A stretch of DNA of 39,482 nt, taken from positions 1 to 39,482 of the forward strand of contig JBEKNN010000046.1 of NCBI GenBank assembly GCA_049522755.1, in the 5' to 3' direction. Each line of letters starts with the position of its first letter. Within the stretch, counting starts at the first letter, position 1. Shown one piece after another: positions 24,458 through 33,080 of this stretch. The stretch comes from PALSA-243 sp049522755. Lineage in GTDB: Bacteria > Acidobacteriota > Terriglobia > Bryobacterales > Bryobacteraceae. The notes below the pieces were generated by a model, which saw only the letters and a program-made list of their open reading frames with translations, did no database searches and was not told where the DNA came from. The position numbers and the translations under genes are program-made.

Positions 24458-25982
24458 ATGCGCCTCTGCATGTCCGCTATTCTGTTTGCTTCCGCCGGAT
24501 CGCTTTGGGCCCAATCGCTCACCACGCCCTGGAGCGGATATGGCCACGACCCGCAGCATACCGGCGTCTCCGCCAATGCCGCGTAACCGCTGCACCATAT
24601 CCATTGGTGTACCCCGGTAGACACGCTCCTGGAGGATACGTCCGGCCCGCTTTACATCCACTATGGGTCGCCGGTGGTGACGGCTGCGAACACCGTGCTG
24701 GTTCCCCAGCGCACCAGCGCCGGCAACACTTATCGGATAAACGCCTTCAGCGGCGGCAGTGGCGGCGCGTTTGGGTGCGGCTCGCCGAATACGCCGCTTT
24801 ATTCGGTCACCACCGATTACACGCCCCGCCGCACGATTGGATTCCGAGCTACGGCGCACTCTGGCTCTCGGGACCAAATACTATTATCCTGGCGCGGGCG
24901 GAACGGTCTACTATCGCACTTCGCCGGATTCGGCAACGGGCACGACAGGCCAACTCGCGTTCTATGGACTCTCCATGCACCAAGCCAATACCGTGACCTT
25001 CAACCAGATGGTAAGAATCTCCACTCCCATCACTGCGGACCGCTTTGGCAATATCTATTTCGGGTTTCTGGTCACGGGCGCCAATCCGGCGGGTTTGGGC
25101 AGCGGAGTGGCGCGAATTTCGGTGAGTGGAGTTGGTTCCTGGGTTAGCGCCACGGCCTTGGCGGCTGGCGACGTTTCCGTCTCTATCACGCAAGTGCAAA
25201 TGAACTGCGGGCCGGCGTTCAGCATCGCTCAGACCACTTTCTACATCGGCGTCAGCTCGGGGAATTTCACCCCCGGTTATCTGGTCGCGGTGAATGCGGC
25301 CACGCTTGCGCCCATCGCGCATGCTCACCTGATCGATCCGAATACCGGCCAAAACGCCACCATCCCCGACGACAGCTCGGCGGCTCCCACTGTGGGCCCG
25401 GATGGCGATGTGTATTACGGCGTATTCGAGACGGCGTGCTGTACTAACCACGACCGTGGATGGCTGATGCACTTCAATAGCACGCTTTCTACGCTTAAGT
25501 TGCCGGGCGCATTCGGCTGGGATACTACTGCATCGGTGGTCGCCAAGGCCATCGTGCCGGGTTACTCGGGTAACTCGGGTTATCTACTGCTGACTAAGTA
25601 CAATAACTACGCATCGACTGGCGGCAACGGTAAGAATTACGTGGCAATTACGGATCCGAACACGCCTATGATCGATCCCATAACCGGCGTGAGCGTGATG
25701 AACGTGGTGATGGAGCAAATCGGGCCGTCGTCCGCCGCGCCGCCGGCCGGCGCTGTTCGCGAATAGTGCATCAACAGCGCCGCCATCGACCCGGTCACTA
25801 AAGCCGCCATCGTCAACAGCGAAGACGGAACCAATTACCGCTGGGATTTCACCACTAACACGCTTTCGCAAATGATGTCATTATCGCCCGGCGTGGGCGA
25901 GGCTTATACGCCAACCGTGATAGGTCCGGACGGCACGGTCTATGCAATCAACGACGCCGTGCTTTACGCAATTGGGCAGTGA
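24458..25982 (+). pseudogene. Secreted beta-propeller-like (PQQ-type) protein, broken
   Basis: A signal-peptide start (MRLCMSAILFASAGSLWAQ at 24458) is followed by GYGHDPQHTGVSANAA and then TAA (24584). The frame then continues YGSPVVTAANTVLVPQRTS. Two frameshifts follow between about 24830 and 24880: PPHDWIPSYGA lies in one frame and KYYYPGAGGTVYYR in the next. The longest intact part runs to a TAG at 25764-25766, after which homologous-looking sequence resumes (CINSAAIDPVTKAA, YTPTVIGPDGTVYAI) to a TGA at 25980. Both stops look like single changes (CAA to TAA, TGG to TAG). The repeated GPDGxVY motif suggests a beta-propeller. The PEP-CTERM gene follows 17 nt later. Confidence 0.8.
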
Positions 25983-25999
25983 GAACCCGGAGGAAACTC

Positions 26000-26581
26000 A
26001 TGCTTCGCCAACTCATTCTTCTCTCATCATCGCTCCTGTTGGCCATTCCGGCATCTGCCGCCCTGATTACTTTCACTCTGGATCAGAGCACGATCTCAAC
26101 CTTGCCAGGCGGCATTTTCGATCCCACATGCCAGAACCCGGCGACGCTCCAGTGCGTCATCTTCTCGGGCGCTATTTCGTTCACCACCGGCCAGGACTAT
26201 TTTGTGGACGATATCCAAATTGCCATGAACCCCGCCAACCCGGATGGCGGCGCGGATGTCACCGGCAACGATAACTACTTCCTGGCCAACGTACCGGGTA
26301 CGTTCGGCCCCGATGGAACCACAGGCGGCAGCTACTCGGGCGGTCTTTTCGAAATCGGTGTGGACCCAGATATGCCGGTTGGCATCTACAACGGAACGGC
26401 GACGCTGGTGGCCGCCGACTCGCTCGGCAATCCCATAACCGCGCCGGAGATTGTGCAAAGTTTTCAAGTGGACGTCGTTACTTCCGAACCTGGAATGGGT
26501 ATGCTGATATTCGCCGGACTTGCGTCGCTGGCCGTCATGGGGCGCCGGTATCGCCGACCCGCTCACCGAGGCAGAGCTTGA
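26000..26581 (+). CDS. PEP-CTERM sorting-signal protein
   Basis: From the ATG at 26000 (GGAGGAAACTC before it) the product has 193 residues. It starts with a signal peptide (MLRQLILLSSSLLLAIPASA). The mature part is beta-rich and acidic with FSGAISFTTGQDYFVDDI. It ends with a Glu-Pro, hydrophobic stretch and basic tail, SEPGMGMLIFAGLASLAVMG then RRYRR. That tail is the PEP-CTERM signal used by exosortase to sort proteins to the envelope or matrix. The last residues (PAHRGRA) seem to be read out of frame from aldehyde-dehydrogenase debris, so the original stop may have been lost. It was probably cotranscribed with the pseudogene upstream. Confidence 0.75.
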   Translation: MLRQLILLSSSLLLAIPASAALITFTLDQSTISTLPGGIFDPTCQNPATLQCVIFSGAISFTTGQDYFVDDIQIAMNPANPDGGADVTGNDNYFLANVPGTFGPDGTTGGSYSGGLFEIGVDPDMPVGIYNGTATLVAADSLGNPITAPEIVQSFQVDVVTSEPGMGMLIFAGLASLAVMGRRYRRPAHRGRA

Positions 26582-27079
26582 CCGTAGAATCGCCCGCGCC
26601 TGGGCGGCGTTGCTGACGTATCGGCGAACCTCCTTTGCCGAGCGCGCCGGCTGGATGGCGCACGCGGCGGAAATCCTCTAATCGGAAAAGCCGCGCTTCG
26701 GCAAGCGGATGACGCTCGAAATGGGCAACCCGCTGAAGGGCGCGGTAGAGAAAGCCGCAAATTGCGCCTGGGCCTCCTGTTACTGTGCCGGGAAAGCCGA
26801 GCGCTTTGGCCGACGAACCTGTCTCGTCGAATGTGCCGCAGTGCGCGCTTGCCATCGAGGATATCTTGCGGCGCGCCGGGTGTTCCCGCGGACGTATTTC
26901 GAAGCTGTTGATCGGCCCCGAGCTGGCTCCGCGCACGATCGACGACCGACGCGTGAAGGCCGTTACGCTGACCGGCAGTGAGCCCGCCGGCCGCCAAGTG
27001 GCCAGCCCGGCGGCGCAGATCGTTGCGGCCGGGTTTGAGAGCCGCTTCGTCGACGCGATGGAAGGCGTGCGTGTGGGTG
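26553..27079 (+). pseudogene. NAD(P)-dependent aldehyde dehydrogenase remnant
   Basis: Fragments in order are ADPLTEAELDRRIARAWAAL, YRRTSFAERAGWMAHAAEIL then TAA, RMTLEMGNPLKGAVEKAANC, a frameshift near 26815, LADEPVSS joined directly to NVPQCALAIEDILRRAG, and AVTLTGSEPAGRQVAS. These match succinate-semialdehyde-type dehydrogenases. About 55 residues are missing at the LADEPV/NVPQ join, and the catalytic Cys region further on is absent. The start lies inside the PEP-CTERM coding region. The gene has clearly lost function through a stop, a frameshift and deletions. Confidence 0.85.
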
Positions 27080-27123
27080 CGCCACGAGCGCTACTTTCGA
27101 AAAGTTTCGACGTCAGGATGGAT

Positions 27124-27651
27124 TTACCTGGCTGCGCGCGTATGGTCTTCACAGACGACAATTGTTTCGGCTATGCGGTCGTGAACGGTCTGGCGGTTCG
27201 GATGGATGAAGTATTGCACGAAGCCGAAACCGAACTCCAGTGCGGACGCGCCGTAGCCCAAAGCCCGTTCGATGCAGGTCCACAGGGACAGGTGATCGTG
27301 ATGAAGTGAGATTACGCGTAATTTCATGAACCGCTTGCCGAGAGTCCGGCCATGGCCCCAGTAGAGCGACAGACCAAAGAACATCGCCAGGTAGGCCACG
27401 CTATACCAGTTATCAAAGAAGTTCAGCTCGATATGCACGTCGTGAGCCGCATCCCAATTTCGCACAGCCGGAATATACTTCGCGGCGAGAATCACGACAG
27501 CCATCACGGCCAGAAAGAGCAAACTCGCCAGTAGAAAATCGATCAATAACGCGGCGGCGCGCGAACCGAAGGTAGCAAGTTTAACCCCGGAGAGTTCCTT
27601 CATTCGATCGGCCTGGGTTGCATCATAAAGAACTAGAGTTTTTGTGCGCAT
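27124..27651 (-). CDS. RDD-family membrane protein
   Basis: This 175-residue protein matches the RDD family. FGSRAAALLIDFLLASLLFL opens the first transmembrane helix, with the conserved Arg and Asp (R31 and D37, roughly). WYSVAYLAMFFGLSLYWGHG carries the second, and the family motif GRTLGKRFMKLRVI follows. The C-terminus ends with HPNRQTVHDRIAETIVV, where the final Asp-Arg is typical. RDD proteins are usually of unknown or ion-transport function. It is divergent from the amidohydrolase gene. It overlaps no part of the aldehyde dehydrogenase pseudogene. Confidence 0.85.
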   Translation of the reverse strand: MRTKTLVLYDATQADRMKELSGVKLATFGSRAAALLIDFLLASLLFLAVMAVVILAAKYIPAVRNWDAAHDVHIELNFFDNWYSVAYLAMFFGLSLYWGHGRTLGKRFMKLRVISLHHDHLSLWTCIERALGYGASALEFGFGFVQYFIHPNRQTVHDRIAETIVVCEDHTRAAR

Positions 27652-27744
27652 ACGTCAGTCCGGATTTGCGATTCCTACGATTATCGCGCAGGCGTCAAGC
27701 CCCGTGACTGCTGCGTGGTCCAGCACCGCCCCACACGCCTGATA

Positions 27745-27774
27745 TATACTTCCAACTGCCGGAAAGAAGGAGGT
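27745..27774 (+). promoter_or_regulatory. Promoter -10 and strong ribosome binding site of the amidohydrolase
   Basis: TATACT (27745-27750) is a good -10 box, and AAGGAGGT (27767-27774) is a full Shine-Dalgarno sequence 4 nt before the ATG at 27779. It is one of the few leadered single genes in the window. Confidence 0.65.
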
Positions 27775-27778
27775 TCTC

Positions 27779-29551
27779 ATGCCGGTTGATAAGTGGAACG
27801 AAGAAGGAAAAGTCTGGGAAGCGGATCATGGATTGCTGGACGCGGCGCAGGTGACCAAGTGCGCCAGGGCGGACGAGGACGATCCACTCCGCTCCCCGAT
27901 CCCGACTCGCATGGTCTCTAACGGCGAGTACATGCCCGCCCTCCAGACTCCGCAGCAGAGGCGGGTGGAAGCGCGCATTCAGGAACTCGCCGAGTCCGCC
28001 AGCAAGAAGCTCGGCATGGACCGGCGGCGCTTCCTTGCGAGCACCGGAGGCACGGCCGCCGCGCTCCTCGCGATGAACGAAGTCTTCGGGCGGTTCTTCC
28101 ACGTCGATCCCATCGAGATGTTCGAACCGGTGGCCTACGCCCAGTCCGCAACGCCGCGCGATCTCTTCGTCTTCGACGATCAGCTCCACATGGTTCGCGG
28201 CAGCCAGCCGGCCGGCGGCGCGGGACTGCGGGCGCTCGCGCAGGGTGCTTCATCCGCCCCCACCTTTAAAACCAACCCCTATAACCCGAAGGGTTTCCCG
28301 GATGAGCGCGGCGATGTCTGGGGAGTTTGGAACCCGGCTCTGGCGGGGCTGCCCATCACCGCGGCGAATGCTCAAATTGTGCAGTTCATCAAGGACGTCT
28401 TCCTCGATAGTCAGGTGAATATCGGGCTCTTGAGCAACGTCACGGCGTCCGCGGTGACCCTGGGAGCGGAAGCGCGCCGTGCGCCGCGCAATGTCGCAGA
28501 GGCGCTGCATGGCGAGATCCTGACGGCGGCCCAGACCGCGGCCGCGCGCAATTTCGTCAACGAGATCTCCGGTTCCACCCGCATGATGGCGCACGGCCTG
28601 CTCTACGTCGGCAAGGGCAATCTACCTTATATCCAGGAGCAGACCGAGAAGAACGAGCCGGATTCGTGGAAGGGCTATAACATCTCCAACGCGGCCAAGA
28701 TCGACGACGATCCCAACAGCCTGATGCGGCAATGGCGGCACGACGATGAAGAAGTCGCGTATCCCACGTTTGCACTGATCGAGAAGCTCTATCAAAAAGT
28801 CAAAGACAAGAAGCCCGGCTTTAAGAACATCTGCGTCCACAAGGGACTGGCTCCCGGACCGCCGGATCCCAAGCGCGGCCACCCCGGCGACATGCCCAAA
28901 GCCGCGAAGGATTGGCCGAACCTGAACTTCATCACGTATCACGCTTGCATTCAGCCGGCCTTCTTTATGTATGACTCGCTGCAGGAGGTCAAATCGGGGA
29001 AGACGCGGGAAGGCGTGCCCGACATCAGTTGGACGACTGAGTATGCCGTGCTGGTGGCTCCGTTCCACAACGTATATGCGGAGATCGGGACTACCTGGGC
29101 CTCCTCCGTAGTTACGTTCCCCACAGTGGCGGCGCACATCATGGGTCAGCTGATGAAGTTCATGGGACCGGATCGCATCGTTTTCGGTTCCGACTCGGTG
29201 TGGTACGGGTCGCCGCAATGGCAGATCGACGCCTTGTGGCGCTTCCAGATTCCCGAGGCGATGCGCAAGAAGTACGGATATCCCGAGCTTACGCCGAGCG
29301 CCAAGCGGAAGATTCTGGGACAGAATTCCGCCAAACTCTACGGCATCAAAGGAGTGGGCTCCGGCAATCTCGAAACGCGCTTCAAGCCGGTGCCCAAAGA
29401 CTATGAGCAGCGCATGTCAAAAGATCTGAAGACCATCATGGAGCTGCCGGGGTTCACCGCGGACAACATGTTGAAGCTCCGGGAGAATTACCGCGCATCG
29501 GGCGGCGAGCCGGGCAACATCCGCTACGGATGGATTCGCAAGAGCGAGTAG
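27779..29551 (+). CDS. Amidohydrolase-family protein with internal twin-arginine signal
   Basis: This 590-residue protein has the C-terminal half of the Amidohydro_2 fold, with FITYHACIQPAFF, VFGSDSVWYGSPQWQIDAL and KILGQNSAKLYGI. Such TIM-barrel hydrolases or decarboxylases use a metal. Before it lies a polar N-terminal stretch of about 79 residues, then DRRRFLASTGGTAAALLAM (81-99), a Tat-type signal placed far from the terminus. I recall homologues with the same long extension, so the start is probably right; the strong Shine-Dalgarno sequence also supports it. The substrate is unknown. Confidence 0.85.
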   Translation: MPVDKWNEEGKVWEADHGLLDAAQVTKCARADEDDPLRSPIPTRMVSNGEYMPALQTPQQRRVEARIQELAESASKKLGMDRRRFLASTGGTAAALLAMNEVFGRFFHVDPIEMFEPVAYAQSATPRDLFVFDDQLHMVRGSQPAGGAGLRALAQGASSAPTFKTNPYNPKGFPDERGDVWGVWNPALAGLPITAANAQIVQFIKDVFLDSQVNIGLLSNVTASAVTLGAEARRAPRNVAEALHGEILTAAQTAAARNFVNEISGSTRMMAHGLLYVGKGNLPYIQEQTEKNEPDSWKGYNISNAAKIDDDPNSLMRQWRHDDEEVAYPTFALIEKLYQKVKDKKPGFKNICVHKGLAPGPPDPKRGHPGDMPKAAKDWPNLNFITYHACIQPAFFMYDSLQEVKSGKTREGVPDISWTTEYAVLVAPFHNVYAEIGTTWASSVVTFPTVAAHIMGQLMKFMGPDRIVFGSDSVWYGSPQWQIDALWRFQIPEAMRKKYGYPELTPSAKRKILGQNSAKLYGIKGVGSGNLETRFKPVPKDYEQRMSKDLKTIMELPGFTADNMLKLRENYRASGGEPGNIRYGWIRKSE

Positions 29552-29603
29552 GCGGCGCAGGAGGTTGAACAAAGGCTGCGGTAACACGTAGAAACCAGCG
29601 TGG

Positions 29604-29609
29604 CATACT
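29604..29609 (+). promoter_or_regulatory. -10 box CATACT, 6 nt before TTG (leaderless)
   Basis: CATACT-TGAGAC-TTG matches the -10 consensus at four of six bases and leaves 6 nt before the lysA start. GTAACA (29581-29586) could be a weak -35 box at 17-nt spacing. Confidence 0.5.
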
Positions 29610-29615
29610 TGAGAC

Positions 29616-30854
29616 TTGTTCCTCTATTCCGGCAACGATCTGTATTGTGAAGGCGCGGCGCTGGCCGACGTGGCAGCGCGCGTGGGAACGCCCGCTTACG
29701 TCTATTCCACGCAGACTATTCTCGATAACTTCCGCGCATATGACGAGGCGTTCGGCGATATTCCGCACCTGGTCTGCTACGCGGTGAAGGCCAATTCGTC
29801 GATGGCGCTGCTGGCGCTTTTGGCGCGGGCCGGCGCAGGATTCGACATCGTCTCCGGCGGCGAACTGTTCCGCGTATTGCAGGCGGGCGGCGATGCGGCC
29901 AAGGTGGTGTTCTCGGGCGTCGGCAAGACGGCGGATGAAGTGGACTACGCACTGGCGCAAGGCATCCATGCGTTCAACTGCGAATCGGAAGCGGAACTGG
30001 CGCTGATCGACGCCATCGCGGCGCGGCGCGGGACGCACGTCGGCTTCGCGATTCGCGTGAATCCGGATGTGGACGCCGCAACGCACCCTTATATATCTAC
30101 GGGGCTCAGCCAGCACAAATTCGGTATCGATATTGCGGAGGCGGCCGGGGTTTATGCGCGCGCGCGCCAGTTCCGGAATCTGAGCGCCGAAGGAGTAAGC
30201 TGCCACATCGGGTCGCAGATTCTCGACCCCAATCCGATTTTCGAAGCGGTGGATAAGGTGCTGGCGCTCGCCGGCGAATTGCGGGCGCAGGGGCACGCCA
30301 TTCGGCGGCTCGACCTCGGCGGCGGTCTGGGGGTGGCCTATCGCGAAGGCGATCAATCTCCGGCCATCGGCGATTTCGTTCGGGGCATGGACGTCCGGCT
30401 TCGCGACAGCGGCCTGCGAATCGAGGTGGAACCCGGCCGTTCCATCGTAGGGCCGGCGGGCGTATTGCTGACGCGGGTGCTGTATCGGAAATGCAACGGC
30501 TCGAAGCAATTCGTGATTGTGGATGCCGGGATGAACGATCTGCTGCGGCCGTCACTCTACCGCGCGCATCACGAGATCGTTCCGGTGCGCAAGCGTTCCA
30601 TGCCCCCGATCACCGCGGATATAGTGGGCCCGGTGTGCGAGACGGGCGATTTTCTGGCCCGCGACCGTGAGATGCCCGATGCCATGCCGGGCGATTATCT
30701 GGCGGTGATGACGGCCGGCGCGTACGGATTCGCGCTCTCCTCGAACTATAACTCGCGCCCGCGCGCCGCCGAAGCGCTGGTGGATGGCGCTGCGTTTCGC
30801 GTGATCCGGGCGCGAGAGACTTACGCGGATTTGATTCGCGGTGAGACTAAGTGA
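29616..30854 (+). CDS. lysA: Diaminopimelate decarboxylase
   Basis: LysA is a PLP enzyme that decarboxylates meso-diaminopimelate to lysine, the last step of lysine synthesis. The 412-residue product has the PLP lysine Lys58 in CYAVKANSSMALL, the Gly-rich phosphate loop in LDLGGGLGVAYREGD, SCHIGSQI, and GPVCETGDFLA with the Cys-Glu-Thr-Gly-Asp motif that contacts substrate. VMTAGAYGFALSSNYN is the late conserved Tyr region. It starts at TTG 29616 with no Shine-Dalgarno sequence; a -10 box 6 nt upstream fits this. It lies in the same neighbourhood as thrC-thrB, also of the aspartate family, but on the opposite strand. Confidence 0.95.
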   Translation: MFLYSGNDLYCEGAALADVAARVGTPAYVYSTQTILDNFRAYDEAFGDIPHLVCYAVKANSSMALLALLARAGAGFDIVSGGELFRVLQAGGDAAKVVFSGVGKTADEVDYALAQGIHAFNCESEAELALIDAIAARRGTHVGFAIRVNPDVDAATHPYISTGLSQHKFGIDIAEAAGVYARARQFRNLSAEGVSCHIGSQILDPNPIFEAVDKVLALAGELRAQGHAIRRLDLGGGLGVAYREGDQSPAIGDFVRGMDVRLRDSGLRIEVEPGRSIVGPAGVLLTRVLYRKCNGSKQFVIVDAGMNDLLRPSLYRAHHEIVPVRKRSMPPITADIVGPVCETGDFLARDREMPDAMPGDYLAVMTAGAYGFALSSNYNSRPRAAEALVDGAAFRVIRARETYADLIRGETK

Positions 30855-30870
30855 CGCGTGGCCAAGACTT

Positions 30871-30963
30871 GGACGCGGAGACGCGGAGACGCGGAGTTAA
30901 GCGCAGAGAAGACATGAGAGAGTCTTCTCTGCGTGGCCTCAGCGTCTCAGCGTCTCTGCGTCC
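30871..30963. repeat. Long foldback repeat after lysA
   Basis: The inner stem is perfect: CGCAGAGAAGAC-8 nt-GTCTTCTCTGCG. The outer arms, with GACGCGGA repeated three times on the left and CTCAGCGT/CTCTGCGTCC on the right, pair imperfectly over about 26 bp. The whole element spans 93 nt, and the outer left arm is itself an 8-bp direct repeat. It follows the lysA stop by 16 nt. Confidence 0.8.
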
Positions 30964-31111
30964 AATTCCGGCTCCCCACCATGCTAAATGATGAGGCGAC
31001 GATGGTTGACTATCTCGCAGTAACGACGGCGGAAATTCCAGTCAGATGCGCGGCGTTTCACGCGGTTCGCTCGCGGGAGAAGGTTGCCAATTCGATCTAT
31101 GGTGAAACGCT

Positions 31112-31918
31112 TTGACGCCGGCGCAGTACACTTGCTACCGGGCGGCAGGGCCGATCTGTATCGATGGCAAGCTGGATGAGCTGTCATGGCAGAGGGCGCC
31201 GAGGTCGAGCGCTTTCGTGGACATCGTGACGGGCGAGCCGGCATGGTTCGATACGCGCGTGGCGCTGCTGTGGGATGACGACTATCTCTACTTCGGCTTC
31301 TGGGCGGAGGAGACCGATGTGTGGGGTACGCTGACCGCGCGCGATGCGAAGATTTACGAAGAGAACGATCTGGAGGTCTTCATCGCCGGACAGGATGCAT
31401 ATTATGAATTCGAGATGAATGCGCTCAACACGGTCTACGAGGTGTTTTGGATCTGGAAGGACGCCTTTTCTCGCGGGTGGCCCGGCGAGCCTCTTCTTCA
31501 TGCGCGCCGCTGGTTCGACCTGGGCACGCAACGGACAATGACACTCGATGGAGTGGGCGGCCACGTGCATCCGCGCGGCGAGCGGTGGGGCTTTCTCGAT
31601 TGGGATTTTCCCGGTTTGCTTACGGCAGTAAATGTGGACGGCGCACTCAACAGCCGCACGAAGACCGACCGGGGCTGGACTGCCGAACTGGCATTCCCGT
31701 GGCGCGGCCTGGAGCTGCTTGCCGACGGCCGCGCGCTGCCGCCGCGCGACGGCGATGTGTGGCGCATCGACTGCTCGCGCTTCGAGAAGATTGGACGGAA
31801 CGGCGAGACGCTCGACCCATGCGCGGGTTGGACGTGGAACCGGCATGGCCACTACGATTCGCACATTCCGGAAGTGTTTCCGTATGTGACTTTTTCGGAA
31901 AAGATATGCGGGACCTGA
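31112..31918 (+). CDS. CBM9-like (family 9 carbohydrate-binding-like) protein
   Basis: This 268-residue protein has no signal peptide. The N-terminal part reads ICIDGKLDELSWQRAPRSSA, typical of the family 9-like domain. DTRVALLWDDDYLYFGFWAE and NDLEVFIAGQDAYYEFEMNA follow, which are the strands seen in such proteins. The C-terminus has GWTAELAFPWRGLELL and WRIDCSRFE. Many members are predicted to bind or process glycans, but without a catalytic domain or export signal the role is unknown. The start is TTG 31112; no good ribosome binding site is seen, and TATGGT lies 8 nt upstream. It converges on thrB, leaving only a REP between. Confidence 0.75.
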   Translation: MTPAQYTCYRAAGPICIDGKLDELSWQRAPRSSAFVDIVTGEPAWFDTRVALLWDDDYLYFGFWAEETDVWGTLTARDAKIYEENDLEVFIAGQDAYYEFEMNALNTVYEVFWIWKDAFSRGWPGEPLLHARRWFDLGTQRTMTLDGVGGHVHPRGERWGFLDWDFPGLLTAVNVDGALNSRTKTDRGWTAELAFPWRGLELLADGRALPPRDGDVWRIDCSRFEKIGRNGETLDPCAGWTWNRHGHYDSHIPEVFPYVTFSEKICGT

Positions 31919-31919
31919 G

Positions 31920-31962
31920 AGCCGGCTGAAAGCCGGCTGCAGCCAGGATTGGCTGCCCCACA
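31920..31962. repeat. Compound REP filling the thrB/CBM9-like gap
   Basis: AGCCGGCT-GAA-AGCCGGCT is a stem, followed by GCAGCC-AGGATT-GGCTGC and CCACA. The element runs from 2 nt after the stop of the plus-strand gene to the base before the thrB stop, so it is the whole convergent gap. It is identical to the copy at 32968. Confidence 0.85.
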
Positions 31963-32916
31963 TTAGGGCAGCGGGATGGGCCAGCGCCTTTCGTGGTCGG
32001 CCGTCCCGCTCCATACCCATCGGCGTTCCCGCGCTCCGTGGGTTTCCATGGAGGTCAGGAGCAGCTCCGCCTGCAAGCCTTTCTGGTGTAGAAGCGCGGC
32101 GATTTTCACGCGGGTGTCTTCGGCATCGCCTTCGGGATTGAGCACTACCAGCACCGAAGGTCCGCTGCCACTCAATGCCGCGCCGAGCACGCCGGCCTGC
32201 CCCGAGAGCGAACGCAAGGGCTCCAGCAGCGGACACAAGGGGCCGCGATAGGGCTGGTGGATGCGATCTTCAAGCGCGTAGCGGATCAGCTCCGGCTGCC
32301 CTTCGATGAATGCCGCGGTGAGCAACATAGCATTCTGGATATTGGCCACGGTGTCCGCACGCGAATACTTTTCCGGCAATACGGAGCGCGCATGTTCGGT
32401 GGAAAGCGCCGATTCCGGCACCGCCACTAACAGCGGCCACTCGGCGCGTACGCGCAGCTTGACGGCGCCCTCCGCATGCACCAAGGTGATGCCGCCGAGC
32501 CAGCACGCGGCGGCGTTATCGCCGTGACACTCGCGCCGCACGGCTTCCTTGAGCACGGCGTCGTCGGTCCACCCCAGCTCGCCGAAATGCGCCGCCAGCG
32601 CGATCCCCGCGAGGCGGGCCGCGGCGGACGACCCCAAGCCCTTGCCGATAGGGATTTCGTTATCGACCTGGATACTCAACGGGACGAGCGCCTTGCCGGC
32701 CGATTCCAATACCTCGCCGTAAGTTTCCAGCACCAGGTTGCGATGGAGGCTGCGGCAGATTTCGGCATCGCGGCCGTGCGCTTCGATGGAGAACTCGCGC
32801 GCGATCTTGGCGCGTACGCGGTAGTGCAGCCGCATGGCGATACCGGCCGCGTCGAATGCCGGCCCCAGGTTGGCGGAAGTGGCGGGGAGGACGATCTCGA
32901 TGGGGCTAGGGCGCAT
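31963..32916 (-). CDS. thrB: Homoserine kinase
   Basis: ThrB phosphorylates L-homoserine with ATP, giving the substrate of threonine synthase. The 317-residue GHMP-kinase product begins SPIEIVLPATSANLGPAFDA. Its ATP-binding motif is EIPIGKGLGSSAAARLAG, and the C-terminal GHMP motif is LGAALSGSGPSVLVV. GGTGATCC before the ATG gives a weak ribosome binding site, similar to that of thrC. The gene lies downstream of thrC on the same strand with about 160 nt between, including REP elements; both probably follow from the thr leader at 34739. The order thrC-thrB differs from the E. coli thrABC order. Confidence 0.93.
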   Translation of the reverse strand: MRPSPIEIVLPATSANLGPAFDAAGIAMRLHYRVRAKIAREFSIEAHGRDAEICRSLHRNLVLETYGEVLESAGKALVPLSIQVDNEIPIGKGLGSSAAARLAGIALAAHFGELGWTDDAVLKEAVRRECHGDNAAACWLGGITLVHAEGAVKLRVRAEWPLLVAVPESALSTEHARSVLPEKYSRADTVANIQNAMLLTAAFIEGQPELIRYALEDRIHQPYRGPLCPLLEPLRSLSGQAGVLGAALSGSGPSVLVVLNPEGDAEDTRVKIAALLHQKGLQAELLLTSMETHGARERRWVWSGTADHERRWPIPLP

Positions 32917-32967
32917 GGATCACCGGATCAGGCATCGGGCTGAGGCTAGAGTTGAGGACGCGCGAGG

Positions 32968-33010
32968 AGCCGGCTGAAAGCCGGCTGCAGCCAGGATTGG
33001 CTGCCCCACA
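32968..33010. repeat. Compound REP between thrC and thrB
   Basis: It is identical in sequence to the element at 31920-31962: AGCCGGCT-GAA-AGCCGGCT, then GCAGCC-AGGATT-GGCTGC and CCACA. It lies in the transcribed gap between thrC and thrB. Confidence 0.85.
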
Positions 33011-33022
33011 GAGCAAGAGCGC

Positions 33023-33042
33023 GACCAGGGGGTCCGCCCTAC
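33023..33042. repeat. Half REP, GTAGGGCGGACC family
   Basis: Read on the minus strand, GTAGGGCGGACCCCCTGGTC matches the first hairpin of the element at 16003. Only one stem is present. It adjoins the REP at 32968. Confidence 0.65.
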
Positions 33043-33080
33043 TATTTTTTTGCTTATCTGCAGTTTGGTGGGACTCGGCA

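Noticed and set aside
24584..25766. Programmed stop read-through or recoding in the beta-propeller-like gene
   Set aside because: Two different stops and two frameshifts in one gene, with no recoding signal visible, are better explained by decay.
30933..31115. 60-codon plus-strand frame before the CBM9-like gene
   Set aside because: It begins inside the foldback repeat and shows no family motif. The part from ATG 30980 could be a microprotein, but there is no support.
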